Positions 11,736 to 21,547 of a stretch of 64,000 bases of DNA are shown here, one piece after another. The notes under the pieces are model-generated. The model did not search any database, had not been told where the DNA came from, and saw only the letters and a list, made by a program, of their open reading frames with translations. The stretch covers positions 10,293,261 to 10,357,260 of the forward strand of contig NC_084889.1 of the NCBI RefSeq assembly GCF_958979055.1. Direction: 5' to 3'. Numbering within the stretch: the stretch's first letter is position 1; every line of letters starts with the position of its first letter. The position numbers were made by a program, and so were the translations under genes. This stretch comes from Alnus glutinosa. Taxonomy: Eukaryota; Streptophyta; Magnoliopsida; Fagales; Betulaceae.

Positions 11736-12340
11736 TAAAATAAATAATATTCATTTTATGGTTAGAATTTAAAGTTGATATATTTAATGACATATAATTT
11801 TATATTATTTAAATTTTTTTTAAAATATATTAATATTAACTTCATATATATCATTAAATACACTAACTTTAAATATAATCATAAAATAAATATTATTCAT
11901 TTTATTTGAAACATACGAAAGAGAGAGAGGTGTGTTTGATTTGTAATGTAGGTGTACTAATTAAGAAGCCTACATCCAACAACGTACCAAATGAAAGAAA
12001 TCCAACCCGTGAAGGAAATGAAACAACCTAGGAAGCTAAAGGTAGGCCTAGCGGCCAAATACAGCTGGCTGAGTTGATGAAATGTTCTCGCGTAATAGAG
12101 AATCTGTTTGCTAGAGAAAAATCAGAGCTCCTAACATCAACATCTTGGTTTTCTTTCTTTCTTTTTTTAATTTATTTTAAAGACTAATACTATTTAATAA
12201 ATTATTGTATAACTTAATAAAGTAGCAGTAAACATTTATTATTTAGTAAATTATTGTATAATATAATGATATAATAATAAAAATTGGCTACTAGATTTAT
12301 ATATATAAGATCAATTTTTTTGACTGTCATATCATTTTAA
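11736..12340 (+). repeat. Segmental repeat block upstream of kinase copy 1
   Basis: Diverged paralogue of 4010-4229 plus 7659-7740, then jumping to the 8750-8970 part. Shared phrases include GAAGCCTACATCCAAC and CTAATACTATTTAATAAATT. It ends at the A that precedes the Helitron 2 terminus and resumes at 16898. Confidence 0.6.
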
Positions 12341-12499
12341 CTAGCATATAACCCGCGTCATGCGCGGATTTTTACGAATTAAAATTACGTTATGTGCTTA
12401 TGTTTAAAAAGTAATAAATAATATACAAAGTAGTTTTAAAAAAAGTTTTTAGAATACTACATTTAATTTTAGAAAATAAATAAAATTTAGGAATAAAAA

Positions 12500-13054
12500 T
12501 GATGTAGAGGAAGACTAAGGTAACTAATCAAAGAACAGCGTCTTCGATTCTGGAAGGAGAAGCGTCTTCATCTTCTACCCAAAAGATAAAACAAGCCCGC
12601 AGGCTAAAATAAAGATAAAACTCCGTAGAGTATTTGAGAGAGAATTCTCTGATTTTATAACAATTCCATTGATTCTGAGTTTTACATAATAAGCAAGCTT
12701 ATTTATAGAAGATAAATACTTGTGGAAAAAGTAAACTTATCCCTAGTAGTAAAAGTAAACCTTTCCTAATAGTAATAGTAAACCTTATTCTAGTAGTAAA
12801 AGTAAAACTTATTTTAAAAGGAAAAGAAATAAAACAAATCCAATCCTAGTAAGGAAAGAAATAAAGCTACTAGCAAATCTAGTCCTAGTAAAGAAAAAAC
12901 ATAAAGTCTTGGCTTGACGATCAAGTTTTTCCTTTTGTACTTCCATTGTCTGCGAATAGGTAAGCTTCTAATTAAACGGTGCTGTTTCAGTATTATTTTG
13001 AACATCTTTTCTATTTTCATTTTCATCGAAAATATTAATAAATTCCGTCCTACA
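12500..13054 (-). repeat. 3' LTR of the 12500-14533 element
   Basis: Direct repeat of 13990-14533 with scattered substitutions. This copy lies next to the polypurine tract. Confidence 0.85.
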
Positions 13055-13107
13055 TCCGACACCCCCACTTGAAAAAAACTCGTCATCGAGTTTTCTTTAC
13101 GATATGT

Positions 13108-13256
13108 CACACGCGGCTCTTCCAGAGAAAGATATTTAGAAAAATCTTCATAGATAGCGCACGACTCTTCCGAAGAAAGATAGTTGGAAAAATCTTCATA
13201 GATAGCTCGCGGCTCTTCTGGAGAAAGATATTTGGAAAAATCTTCATAGATAGTGC
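13108..13256 (-). repeat. 48-bp tandem repeats in the element interior
   Basis: AAAATCTTCATAGATAG starts units at 13141, 13189 and 13237, with a partial unit before. The 48-bp period keeps the reading frame (16 codons). It is present on the minus strand within a short open frame. Confidence 0.8.
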
Positions 13257-13466
13257 CAAGACACAACTTTTCCTTTTCGTCTCATTCCATAATAATTTCT
13301 CCAAATATTTTTTTCTTGATGTCACCTTCAACTTGATTGTCTTCTTCAAAAGAATCACCATTGTCATTTATTTCTGCCGTGATCGTGATGGACTGCGCTT
13401 GTGGTGGATATTCTTCCAGTGGTATAGTAGTTGGAACCAATGGTTGTGGTTGCACATGTTGTCTCT

Positions 13467-13940
13467 CTAACGGCAACTCCACTTTTTTACTGTAACTAAC
13501 ATTCTCTTCATATACGATTTTCTATTCGGAGATTCATAAATATGGTTAGAAATAGGTTGAACGCAACTTACATCATTGTCACCAAAATCTTCATAAACCG
13601 GTGCTCGGTTTATGGGTGCAAGTCGTTGGTGACAAGTAGGCTTCACTCGAATCCCATCATCATTATGGACAAGATTTTCCCTACGATTACGAATAGGACC
13701 CATGTACATGCGCTCCATCATCTCTCGCATCTGGCACATCTCTTGTCGCAACATCTGCCAGAACTCTTGCAATTCAGCTCTCCAAGGAGCCTCCCTGTCA
13801 CGATCCACGTCGTTATAGAAGATGTTACTGTAGTATAAGTTGGCCATCGAATCCGGATAATGCCGGCTCGAATACCCCATGAATTTGGCTCTCAAAAGAG
13901 CCCCTCCCCTACAAGCGGCGTTGTTGGAGAAGTTCGTCAC
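13467..13940 (-). pseudogene. gag-like fragment of the non-autonomous gypsy element
   Basis: A 157-residue frame lies on the sense strand of the element, shortly downstream of the primer-binding site. It contains RDREAPWRAELQEFWQMLRQ, a pattern like the N-terminal coiled region of plant gypsy Gag proteins, then an arginine-rich stretch. It has no zinc knuckle, protease or reverse transcriptase. The frame stops before the 48-bp repeat zone. It is probably a truncated gag whose protein function is unknown. The match is from remembered patterns, not a search. Confidence 0.55.
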
Positions 13941-13971
13941 CGTTGCGTTGATTGGCCATGATCAGGATAAA

Positions 13972-13988
13972 GCCTGCTCTGATACCAA
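13972..13988 (-). other. Primer-binding site (tRNA-Met type)
   Basis: On the minus strand TTGGTATCAGAGCAGGC follows the 5' LTR after two bases. TGGTATCAGAGC is the usual plant initiator-tRNA-Met primer site. Confidence 0.85.
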
Positions 13989-13989
13989 C

Positions 13990-14533
13990 TGACGTAGCGG
14001 AAGACTAAGGTAACTAATCAAAGAACAGCGTCTTCGTCTTCGTCTTCGTCTTCTACCCCAAAAGATAAAACAAGCCCGCAAGCTAAAATAAAGATAAAAC
14101 TCCGTAGAGTATTTGAGAGAGAATTCTTTGATTTTATAACAATTCCATTGATTCTGAGTTTTACATAATAAGCAAGCCTATTTATAGAAGATAAATACTT
14201 GTGGAAAAAGTAAACCTATCCCTAGTAGTAAAAGTAAACCTTTCCTAATAGCAATAGTAAACCTTATTCTAGTAGCAAAAGTAAAACTTATTCTAAAAGG
14301 AAAAGAAATAAAACAAATCCAATCCTAGTAAGGAAAGAAATAAAGCTACTAGCAAATCTAGTCCTAGTAAAGAAAAAACATAAAGTCTTGGCTTGACGAT
14401 CAAGTCTTTCCTTTTGTACTTCCATTGTCTGCGAATAGGTAAGCTTCCAATTAAACGGTGCTGCTTCAGTATTGTTTTGAACATCTTTTCTATTTTCGTT
14501 TTCATCGAAAATATTAATAAATTCCGTCCTACA
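13990..14533 (-). repeat. 5' LTR of the 12500-14533 element
   Basis: Direct repeat of 12500-13054. It differs by a few substitutions and an extra GTCTTC trinucleotide-pair repeat near 14032. Confidence 0.85.
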
Positions 14534-15270
14534 TAAAAAAATGAAAATACGTAAACGTATATAGTAAATTATCTTGGCAGCAAATAATAAAATAGTACGC
14601 TCACATCATTGGAATAACTTGTATTCAATATTTACAAACTGGATAATATGTATTAAAATGCTACATAAAATTTATCAAGTCTATAAACATGAAATTTGAA
14701 AACTTATAATAGAGAAATTGAAATATGTCAAGCATGATCGTCCTCATTGTCAGAGGACTCGGGCGGTGTACATTTGTCTCCTCCTGACACTCCAAATCAA
14801 TCATGTGGTGAAAATTAATAACTTCAGGCGTTTGATGCAAGTGTTAGTAGCGACTTAGTGATGTTGCTCTCTTAGGATCAGAAGCGAACGCATGAGCGAA
14901 TCCCCTGTTTGATATCCCTTCTCGATGTACATGAACACGTCGTCCCCTCCCACGACTGATGCTAGGAGTCCTCACCATGAAAGGACGCAAATGGAGGACT
15001 TCATATCTCTCGCGACACGCCCAGCGTACCAGGCTGAGTAAGCGTCCATTGGGATCTCGTTCATCTTTCTTATGATGTTTGACTGTCATGCTGCAGTCCA
15101 AAATATAGATTAAAGGAACCCAATAGAAAATATTGTTAACAATTAACATATTTCAACTAAAGAAAATTGTACACTCACCGTAGTCAAATAATGAATAATT
15201 AACAATTTATAAACCACCAAACATGAAGCAAAATATTATAAATATTGTTTTCTTATTATTGAAATCACAT
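14534..15270. other. Helitron 2 interior, possible captured fragment
   Basis: The less AT-rich part at 14720-15080 stands out from its AT-rich neighbours and carries an antisense frame (14844-15149) of 101 residues with an arginine-rich centre (SRGRGRRVHVHREG). I do not recognise a family. It may be a captured gene piece or chance. Confidence 0.3.
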
Positions 15271-15274
15271 GTAT

Positions 15275-15938
15275 TGAATATTTACATTTACAAAATTTAA
15301 TTCAATAGAACAATTACATAATATTGTAATGCACAAAATAGTGTAAAACAAAAATAACGGGGTAAAGATAAAAAAAAATAATAATAATAAAATAAAATAA
15401 AATAAAAAATAATTATCCATTTTATAAACTGATTTTTTTATTTTTATTTTAAAAATAGCCATCTTCAAGCACACCCAATCCTCCTTTATATATATATATA
15501 TATAGTAAGATTTTCATAATATTGGCTGTATATGCATTGTTTTAAATTTACAGATTTAATGTGCCAAATGTGATAGTCATTTTCTATCTATCCAACAACA
15601 CTTAATCCATATATATTTAAACATGCAACATTTACATTTACTAAATTTAATTCAAGAGAACAATTACATAATATTGTAATGAACAAAACAGTGTAAAACA
15701 AAAATAAATGGATAAAGATCAAAAAAACAAATAATTATCAATTTTATAAACTGATTTTTTTATTTATTATTTTAAAAATAGCCATCATCAAGCACACCCA
15801 ATCCTCCTTTTATATATATATATATATATATATTGGCTATATATGCATTCTTTTAAATTTACAGATTTAATGTGCCAAATGTGATAGTCATTTTCTATCT
15901 ATCCAACAACACTTAATCCATATAAATTTAAACATGAA
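15275..15938 (+). repeat. Tandem duplication of about 0.33 kb inside Helitron 2
   Basis: Unit 1 (about 15275-15624) and unit 2 (about 15625-15938) share AACAATTACATAATATTGTA, the CAAGCACACCCAATCCTCCT block, an AT run and ATGTGCCAAATGTGATAGTC in the same order. The units differ mostly by A/T-run length and a deletion after the AT run. Confidence 0.85.
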
Positions 15939-16823
15939 ATAGTAGTTTAAATTGAAAAGAAATATAAAGAAAAAATGGCAAGAAAAAGACCTAGCTAGAC
16001 ACTGATTATTAAACATTGATGGACAATGAACAAGAATCTATGATATTATTGTTGGTGTTATACCTATTATATTCTGGCCAATACAATTAAAACCCATATA
16101 TATATATAAACATTCGAAAAAGGAAAATACATATTAAAAAAACCAAATTTGCAGAAGAAGTTACATTCTTTATTTTGTCTCCCTTTAAAACTCACATAAT
16201 CCAAAAAGTCCTTCAACCTACATGGTACATAAAACTCAAGTTAAACATATAATATTATTTATTATTTAAGAAAATCATCAAATAATACAATGGTGAAGAG
16301 TATAAATATATAACAATTCAATTTATAAATTCAATATTGATGTAGCAAGATATATACATTGAGAACACTTGTTTCAAGGAAAGTGGAAGTGTGAAACATG
16401 GTGTATTAAACCAAATCCGAAACTGGCATCTTGGGAAGAGAGAGTTTTAGTTGTTTTAAATTTAAGAACACTTGTCACATTTTTAATATGTCACTTGTCT
16501 CAATTTATGCATTCCACCTAATGATTCCTCTATTATATATATGATTATTATTACGTTTTAGTTTTAGTTAGTTTTTAGGAAAAAATAACTGATGCATAAA
16601 TGTGTTGGTTACTCATGTTTAACACCAAAATAGGGTTTAGTTTTTTTTTTTTTTTAAGAGAAAAAATAGGGATTCAGTTTTTATTTAGCATGTAAATAGG
16701 GATTGAATTTACTATCACATTTTAATACAAACCTAAACTCACCGTTTAACTTAAAATGAATACTTGACAGCATTTTAATACACCACTTATCTCAATGTTA
16801 TGCATTCATCTGAATGATTCCCC

Positions 16824-16830
<7 letters not shown>

Positions 16831-16895
<65 letters not shown>
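16831..16895 (+). repeat. Long (AT)n microsatellite at the Helitron 2 5' end
   Basis: About 32 uninterrupted AT units, ending in TGATTATATAAC. On the minus strand it forms the TC(AT)n start of Helitron 2. Confidence 0.9.
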
Positions 16896-16897
<2 letters not shown>

Positions 16898-16898
<1 letters not shown>

Positions 16899-17702
16899 TA
16901 TATAACAAATATAGAGTAATTTATTAAATAGCATTACGTTGACCTTTATTATCATCCCTCTAATTGGTTACAGCTCTCATAACTTTGCTAGATTTACACT
17001 ACATAAAGTGTGGCAAAAGACCATATCTAATAGCTCGGTTAATTTAACAGCTTAAATCTCCCATGTTGAATGATTCTAAAATTACTAGTATAAATAAGCA
17101 TGTATGCTGGCTTTCAAGGTATAATAGTATATGGAAAATATTCTTAGTTCCTTAAACTTAAACTCAATTTGCGCTTTGGTCATCAAACTCTAAAAAGTGA
17201 CACTTCACACCTTTAATGCCACTTTAATTTGTTTGGACTGTGATACATGCACTACTAGCACACAACTTCAAGGCACATTGAGGAAGCGACTATGAATCAC
17301 CCCTAAGATTTGGAACTAATCTTTTTGGAATTAAGATCTCTAGATCACCTCATGATTCCAAGTCTCGTTCAAACTGAACTTGGAACCAGCCACTGTATCA
17401 AGCTTTTTAAGTCTTTTTTTCTTGACGACCTGTTTTGACTCGACGAATGTTGGAATATATTGGCCAAACTTCATTAAACATGCATATCTTTGTAGGCCCT
17501 TGAATGATCGACTTTCCAATGTCACCCAGAGCTTGCTTCCATCTAATGCCAGAATCATGATATATGAGTTTTTGTCTTAGTCTGATGGAAAATTGGCCTG
17601 CATCAAAATGACCAAAATACACTGGGTTCTATCTTGATTTCTCTTCCATTTATTCATTTGAGAGTAATTAAATATTACTCGTTTGAGCTTGTTTGAGCTT
17701 TC
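16898..17702 (+). promoter_or_regulatory. Upstream region of kinase copy 1
   Basis: It aligns with 44110-44766 and 48907-49495 upstream of kinase copy 2 (CATCCCTCTAATTGGTTA, ATCTCCCATGTTGAATGA, CATCAAAATGACCAAAATAC). At 17131 it is the empty site (TATATGGAAAATATTCTT) for the solo LTR at 44767-48906. No convincing TATA box is next to the ATG. The apparent frames here, such as 17380-17580, are not supported. Confidence 0.6.
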
Positions 17703-17798
17703 ATGGAGTTCATGGTGTTGGGGTTGTCCCACATCGGTTGTGGAATGGGTTGGTGGTCAGTTTATAAGTGTGAGGGAAAGCCTCACTTCATAAGCTAG
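17703..17798 (+). other. Upstream ORF created by the TRIM insertion
   Basis: The original kinase ATG (17703, equal to the ATG at 49496 in copy 2) is still present. It now reads MEFM and then into the TRIM LTR, ending at TAG (17796-17798) after 31 codons. If transcription still starts upstream, this is an upstream ORF in front of the kinase. Confidence 0.7.
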
Positions 17799-18060
17799 CT
17801 TTTGGGGTTGAGAGAGGCCCAAGACCACCTAACACTGGTAACAGAGCCCAGGTTTACCAACAAGTCTCAGGCCCTATAATATGCGGGAGAAACGGGTTAT
17901 CTCCACTCTGACCCAAGGCCCGATGTGTGAGGGGGAGATTGTTGGGGTTGTCCCACATCGGTTGTGGAAGGGGTTGGTGGTCAGTTTATAAGTGTGAGGG
18001 AAAGCCACACCTCATAAACTAGCTTTTGGGGTTGAGAGAGAGGCCCAAGACTACCTAACA
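17716..18060 (+). mobile_element. TRIM (terminal-repeat retrotransposon in miniature), TSD CATGG
   Basis: LTR 1 (17716-17834) and LTR 2 (17940-18060) both run TGTTGGGGTTGTCCCACATC to CTACCTAACA or CCACCTAACA. Between them are a primer-binding site TGGTAACAGAGC (17836-17847) and a polypurine tract GAGGGGGAGA. Exact CATGG duplications flank it (17711-17715, 18061-18065). It is 345 bp with no coding capacity. Copy 2 of the kinase lacks it. It splits codons 4-5 of the ancestral kinase frame. Confidence 0.93.
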
Positions 18061-18061
18061 C

Positions 18062-20464
18062 ATGGGTAATCAAGTTTTGTTCCTTGTACTCTCTTTGGCA
18101 TATTGTTTTCCATTTGCATCTGCTACAATACGACATACTATGGGACAAGGCACATCCCTCACCGTAGAGAAACCGGAAGAGGTTCTGACATCACCAAATG
18201 GCGTTTTCTCCGCTGGCTTTCACTCTGTGGGTGGAAATGCCTACTGCTTTGCCATATGGTTCAACCACCTATCCCAGAGTCGCAACCGCACCATAGTTTG
18301 GATGGCGAATCGTGATCAGCCAGTAAATGGAAGGCGCTCAAAGCTCTCCCTTCTTAAAACTGGAAATCTTATCTTGACTGACGCCGGTAAGTTAACCGTC
18401 TGGGAGACAAACACTCTTCCGCGTTCATCAGTACAATTGTCTCTCTACAACACTGGTAATCTTGTTCTACACACTTTGGAAGTTGTTAGTTTGTGGGAGA
18501 GCTTCCATTTTCCGACAGATACCCTTCTTCCCCAACAACAACTCACTAGAAATACAAAGCTTGTCTCCTCAAGAAGCCAGAGCAATTATTCCTCTGGTTT
18601 CTACAAGCTTTTCTTCGACGACGATAGCCTTCTCCGCCTTCTTTACGATGGACTTGAGATGTCCAGTATTTATTGGTTTGATCCAGGGGTTGTGAGCTGG
18701 GATGCTCAAAGGTCCACGTACAACAATAGTAGAATTGCAGTGCTTGATTCCTTAGGGAACTTCAGTTCTTCCGATAATTTTACTGCTGTTTCAGCTGATT
18801 ATGGGGCAGTGCTTCATAGAAGACTGACAATTGATTACGATGGTGATATTCGAGTCTACAGCTGGAAAGAGGAGGAGGAGACGTGGGTTATTTCATGGCA
18901 AGCCTTTCAGAATCCTTGCAAGATTCATGGTATTTGTGGGGCCAACAGTATATGCAGCTATGTTGCTGGTTCTGAGAGGAAATGCTCTTGCCTTCCAGGA
19001 TATAATATGAAAAACCATACCGATTGGTCTAACGGTTGTGAACCGGGATTTGATCTCTCTTGCAACAAAAATGAGTCAGGCTTTCTGCAGCTATCCCATG
19101 TTGAATTCTTTGGTTATGATTATGGGTTCTTTCCCAATTACACACTCCATGAATGTACGACTTTATGCTTGCGATTGTGCAATTGCATAGCGTTCCAATT
19201 CAAATTTTCCCGGAAAAGTGGTTTTGCGAAATGTTACCCGAAGACGCAATTGCTCAATGGACATCGCTCGCCAGATTTCAATGGAGACCTCTATTTGAGG
19301 CTGCCAGAAAGCAATCTCTTGTCCTATACAAATTCTGTAGTAGAATACAGTTTAGATTGCCCAAGTGAAGGTATAGTACTGCAACTGGAAAGAATCTATG
19401 TAAAAAGCCGTGAAAATGGGATACTGAAGTTCATGCTCTGGTTTGCATGCGGAGTGGGAGGACTTGAGATCATCTGTATCTTCTTGGTGTGGTGTCTCTT
19501 GATTAGAACCCAACAAAGTTCAGGTGCGGACAAACAAGGCTACCTTGCTGCCGTCGGATTCAGAAAATATACCTATGCTGAGCTGAAGAAGGCGACCAAG
19601 GGTTTCAGTGAGGAGATTGGAAGAGGTGGTGGAGGAATTGTATACAAAGGGGTATTGTCTGACAATCGGGTTGCAGCAATCAAACGTCTCAATGAAACTA
19701 ATCAAGGAGAAGGTGAATTTCTTGCAGAAGTAAGCATCATTGGGAGGATTAATCACATGAACTTAATAGAGATGTGGGGGTATTGCGCAGAGGGAAAGCA
19801 CAGGCTTCTGGTGTACGAGTACATGGAACATGGTTCTTTGGCAGAAAACCTTTTTTCTAATTCACTTGACTGGAAGAAAAGGTTCAAAATAGCTGTGGGC
19901 ACGGCGAAAGGCCTGGCTTATTTGCATGAGGACTGCTTGGAGTGGGTTTTACACTGCGATGTAAAGCCTCAAAACATACTCCTTTACTCTAACTATCAAC
20001 CAAAGGTGGCAGATTTTGGACTGTCGAAGCTTCAAAAGAGAGGCAACCTTAAGAATTCAAGCTTTTCGAGGATACGAGGAACCCGAGGTTACATGGCTCC
20101 AGAGTGGGTCTTGGATCTGCCTATCACCTCCAAAGTGGATGTTTACAGCTTTGGAATAGTGGTGCTGGAGATGGTGACCGGAAAGGGCCCAACAGAGGGC
20201 GTGCATGTTTTAGATTGTGGAGGGGAGACCGAGCACAGAAGGCTGGTTAAGTGGGTGAGGGAGAACAGGAATAGAGCGGCTACAAATGCAATGACATCCT
20301 GGCTTGAAGAGATGATCGACCCACGAATGGAAGGCAAATATGAGATGGGTAAGATGGAAGCTTTGGTTCGCGTTGCTCTGCAATGTGTGGATGAAGACAG
20401 AGATGCAAGACCCACCATGAGCCAAGTAGTTGAGATGCTTTTTCAGGAAGAAAATGTTCATTGA
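18062..20464 (+). CDS. G-type lectin S-receptor-like Ser/Thr kinase (ZmPK1-like), copy 1
   Basis: Intronless, 800 residues. Expected order of domains: signal peptide (about 1-21), B-lectin (about 23-150, with LWESFHFPTDTLLP), S-locus glycoprotein region, EGF-like cysteines (about 283-315, CGANSICSY), PAN-like region (about 335-420), transmembrane helix (about 457-478), kinase (520-795). Kinase motifs: glycine loop GRGGGGIV at 520, Lys541, HCDVKPQN at 631 (HCD, a non-RD type), DFG at 651, MAPEW. It is probably a plasma-membrane receptor; the ligand is unknown. Start: the annotated ATG lies in the TRIM's CATGG duplication; the ancestral ATG was three codons earlier, as in copy 2. Odd: Tyr642 replaces the Asp of NILLD found in copy 2. 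The frame is intact. Expression is uncertain because a 345-bp insert and an upstream ORF now precede it. Confidence 0.93.
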   Translation: MGNQVLFLVLSLAYCFPFASATIRHTMGQGTSLTVEKPEEVLTSPNGVFSAGFHSVGGNAYCFAIWFNHLSQSRNRTIVWMANRDQPVNGRRSKLSLLKTGNLILTDAGKLTVWETNTLPRSSVQLSLYNTGNLVLHTLEVVSLWESFHFPTDTLLPQQQLTRNTKLVSSRSQSNYSSGFYKLFFDDDSLLRLLYDGLEMSSIYWFDPGVVSWDAQRSTYNNSRIAVLDSLGNFSSSDNFTAVSADYGAVLHRRLTIDYDGDIRVYSWKEEEETWVISWQAFQNPCKIHGICGANSICSYVAGSERKCSCLPGYNMKNHTDWSNGCEPGFDLSCNKNESGFLQLSHVEFFGYDYGFFPNYTLHECTTLCLRLCNCIAFQFKFSRKSGFAKCYPKTQLLNGHRSPDFNGDLYLRLPESNLLSYTNSVVEYSLDCPSEGIVLQLERIYVKSRENGILKFMLWFACGVGGLEIICIFLVWCLLIRTQQSSGADKQGYLAAVGFRKYTYAELKKATKGFSEEIGRGGGGIVYKGVLSDNRVAAIKRLNETNQGEGEFLAEVSIIGRINHMNLIEMWGYCAEGKHRLLVYEYMEHGSLAENLFSNSLDWKKRFKIAVGTAKGLAYLHEDCLEWVLHCDVKPQNILLYSNYQPKVADFGLSKLQKRGNLKNSSFSRIRGTRGYMAPEWVLDLPITSKVDVYSFGIVVLEMVTGKGPTEGVHVLDCGGETEHRRLVKWVRENRNRAATNAMTSWLEEMIDPRMEGKYEMGKMEALVRVALQCVDEDRDARPTMSQVVEMLFQEENVH

Positions 20465-20667
20465 TCATGTTATATTATGCAAAGGCCTGAGAATTTCTTA
20501 TTTGGTGATGAGTGTTACTATCCTCTATTACATAAGACTAGAAGTCCAATATGCTCTGCGAAACTCTCAAATATTTGGGAGCAGTGTTTTAGTTGGGTTT
20601 AATTGACTTTTTTTTTTTTTTTTTGTGTTCTATTTTCAAGTGTTTTAGTTGTACTAGGAATTGCTAT

Positions 20668-20673
20668 AATAAA
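20668..20673 (+). terminator. Possible polyadenylation signal of kinase copy 1
   Basis: AATAAA lies about 200 bases after the stop codon, conserved in copy 2 (52137-52142). Plant signals are loose, so this is only suggestive. Confidence 0.3.
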
Positions 20674-20754
20674 TTGTATGAAAATAATGTACAAACATAA
20701 ATCGACAAGTCATCGTTGATAATTAATTAGTGCGATGACACACTAAGTCATCGT

Positions 20755-21064
20755 TAAATCGGTTAATATTCGGTTAACATGGGTAATGAAATGACGTCGT
20801 TTTGATTTTTTTAAAAGAAAAAAATAGGATCAAACGTTTCGTTCTTACTAAAACGACGTCGTTTCGTTTTGTGTCGGTTCGGTTAATCGGTTCGAAATCA
20901 AATACGGTTCGGTTACTGCTTAGAAGGTTGTTTGGTTACTGAACCGGCTTTCATAATAAAATTTTATACCGACTACCGAACTGAAAATTAGTCGATAGAG
21001 TCGGTAGGCAGTCGATGGCGGTTCGGTTCGGTAAGCGGTAAGCGGATAATTTGCCCACCCCTAT
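20755..21064. mobile_element. hAT-like MITE remnant, unit 1 copy
   Basis: CGGTTCGGTTA motifs repeat through this stretch. The right end TTGCCCACCCCTATA is the complement of the TAGGGGTGGGCAA terminus common in plant hAT-type MITEs. No matching left terminus or 8-bp TSD was found. A paralogue sits at 52228-52527, so it predates the unit duplication. Confidence 0.5.
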
Positions 21065-21390
21065 AAAAGAAGAAACCCATATTATAACTGTCTATCCAAT
21101 CCTTTGGCCTTAGCTATTGTGCAGGTGTCGATCTTTGAAAGTTTTGGTTGGGACTAAAAGGCACGTTCGTGCTATTTATATCTAATTACGCCACATGCAG
21201 CTAAGCATAAACCGCAAATATATATGCATAAGTAGCACATAATTTGGCCTAGCTCTCTCACTTTACTTCTCTCTCTTCTTTTATGCAACGAAACGCGGGT
21301 CTAGGCATTGTGTCGATAACACGCAATTCAACTGGGCAACCTGAAGAGGAAAGGTATCTGGGAATTTGGTGTGTACCCAACGGGCCAGCA

Positions 21391-21547
21391 ACCACGAATT
21401 AGGACTTCAACCGGAGAGGATCCAGTTGGTTGTAAGCAAGGGTATTTTGGTAATTTTACATGATGTGAAATTACCAAAATACTCTTGTGTATAACTAAAT
21501 GGCTCCTTTCCAGTTGAACCCAACTGGAGAGGATCCAGGTCCCAGCA
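21391..21547. mobile_element. Small palindromic insertion with CCAGCA duplication
   Basis: Absent from copy 2 (CCAGCACCACGTACATAA at 52849). It has inner inverted repeats GTATTTTGGTAATTTTA / TGAAATTACCAAAATAC and outer GGATCCAGTTGG / CCAACTGGAGAGGATCC parts. CCAGCA flanks it (21385-21390, 21542-21547). It is probably a MITE of unassigned family. Confidence 0.7.

Larger units (their letters stand above)
12500..14533 (-). mobile_element. Small non-autonomous Ty3/gypsy-like LTR retrotransposon
   Basis: Two direct LTRs (12500-13054 and 13990-14533) share the TGTAGGACGG start and TCTTCCNCTACNTCA end when read on the minus strand. Inside the 5' LTR is a primer-binding site TTGGTATCAGAGC complementary to initiator tRNA-Met. 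Before the 3' LTR is the polypurine tract CAAGTGGGGGTGTCGG. The roughly 935-bp interior holds only a gag-like fragment and 48-bp repeats, so it depends on proteins from elsewhere. The flanks are A-rich (TAAAA on both sides approximately), so the TSD is uncertain. Confidence 0.85.
12341..16897 (-). mobile_element. Helitron 2 (non-autonomous, minus strand) with nested LTR element
   Basis: Read on the minus strand, the 3' end is CCGCG-CATGA-CGCGG (a perfect hairpin) followed by CTAG and a T (12340 complement). The 5' end is A|TC(AT)n at 16897, the same TC(AT)n start as Helitron 1. The flanks (TGTCATATCATTTTA and TTATATAAC) match the continuous kinase-upstream sequence near 44105-44130. A 2.03-kb gypsy-derived element is nested at 12500-14533. 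A second TC(AT)n-like start occurs near 16545, also followed by AATAG(A/G)GGAATCATT, so the 5' end may be duplicated. No Rep/helicase gene was seen. Confidence 0.65.

Noticed and set aside
17716..18060. An intron or alternative 5' exon of kinase copy 1
   Set aside because: Paired LTRs, primer site, polypurine tract and CATGG duplications show it is a TRIM; copy 2 lacks it.
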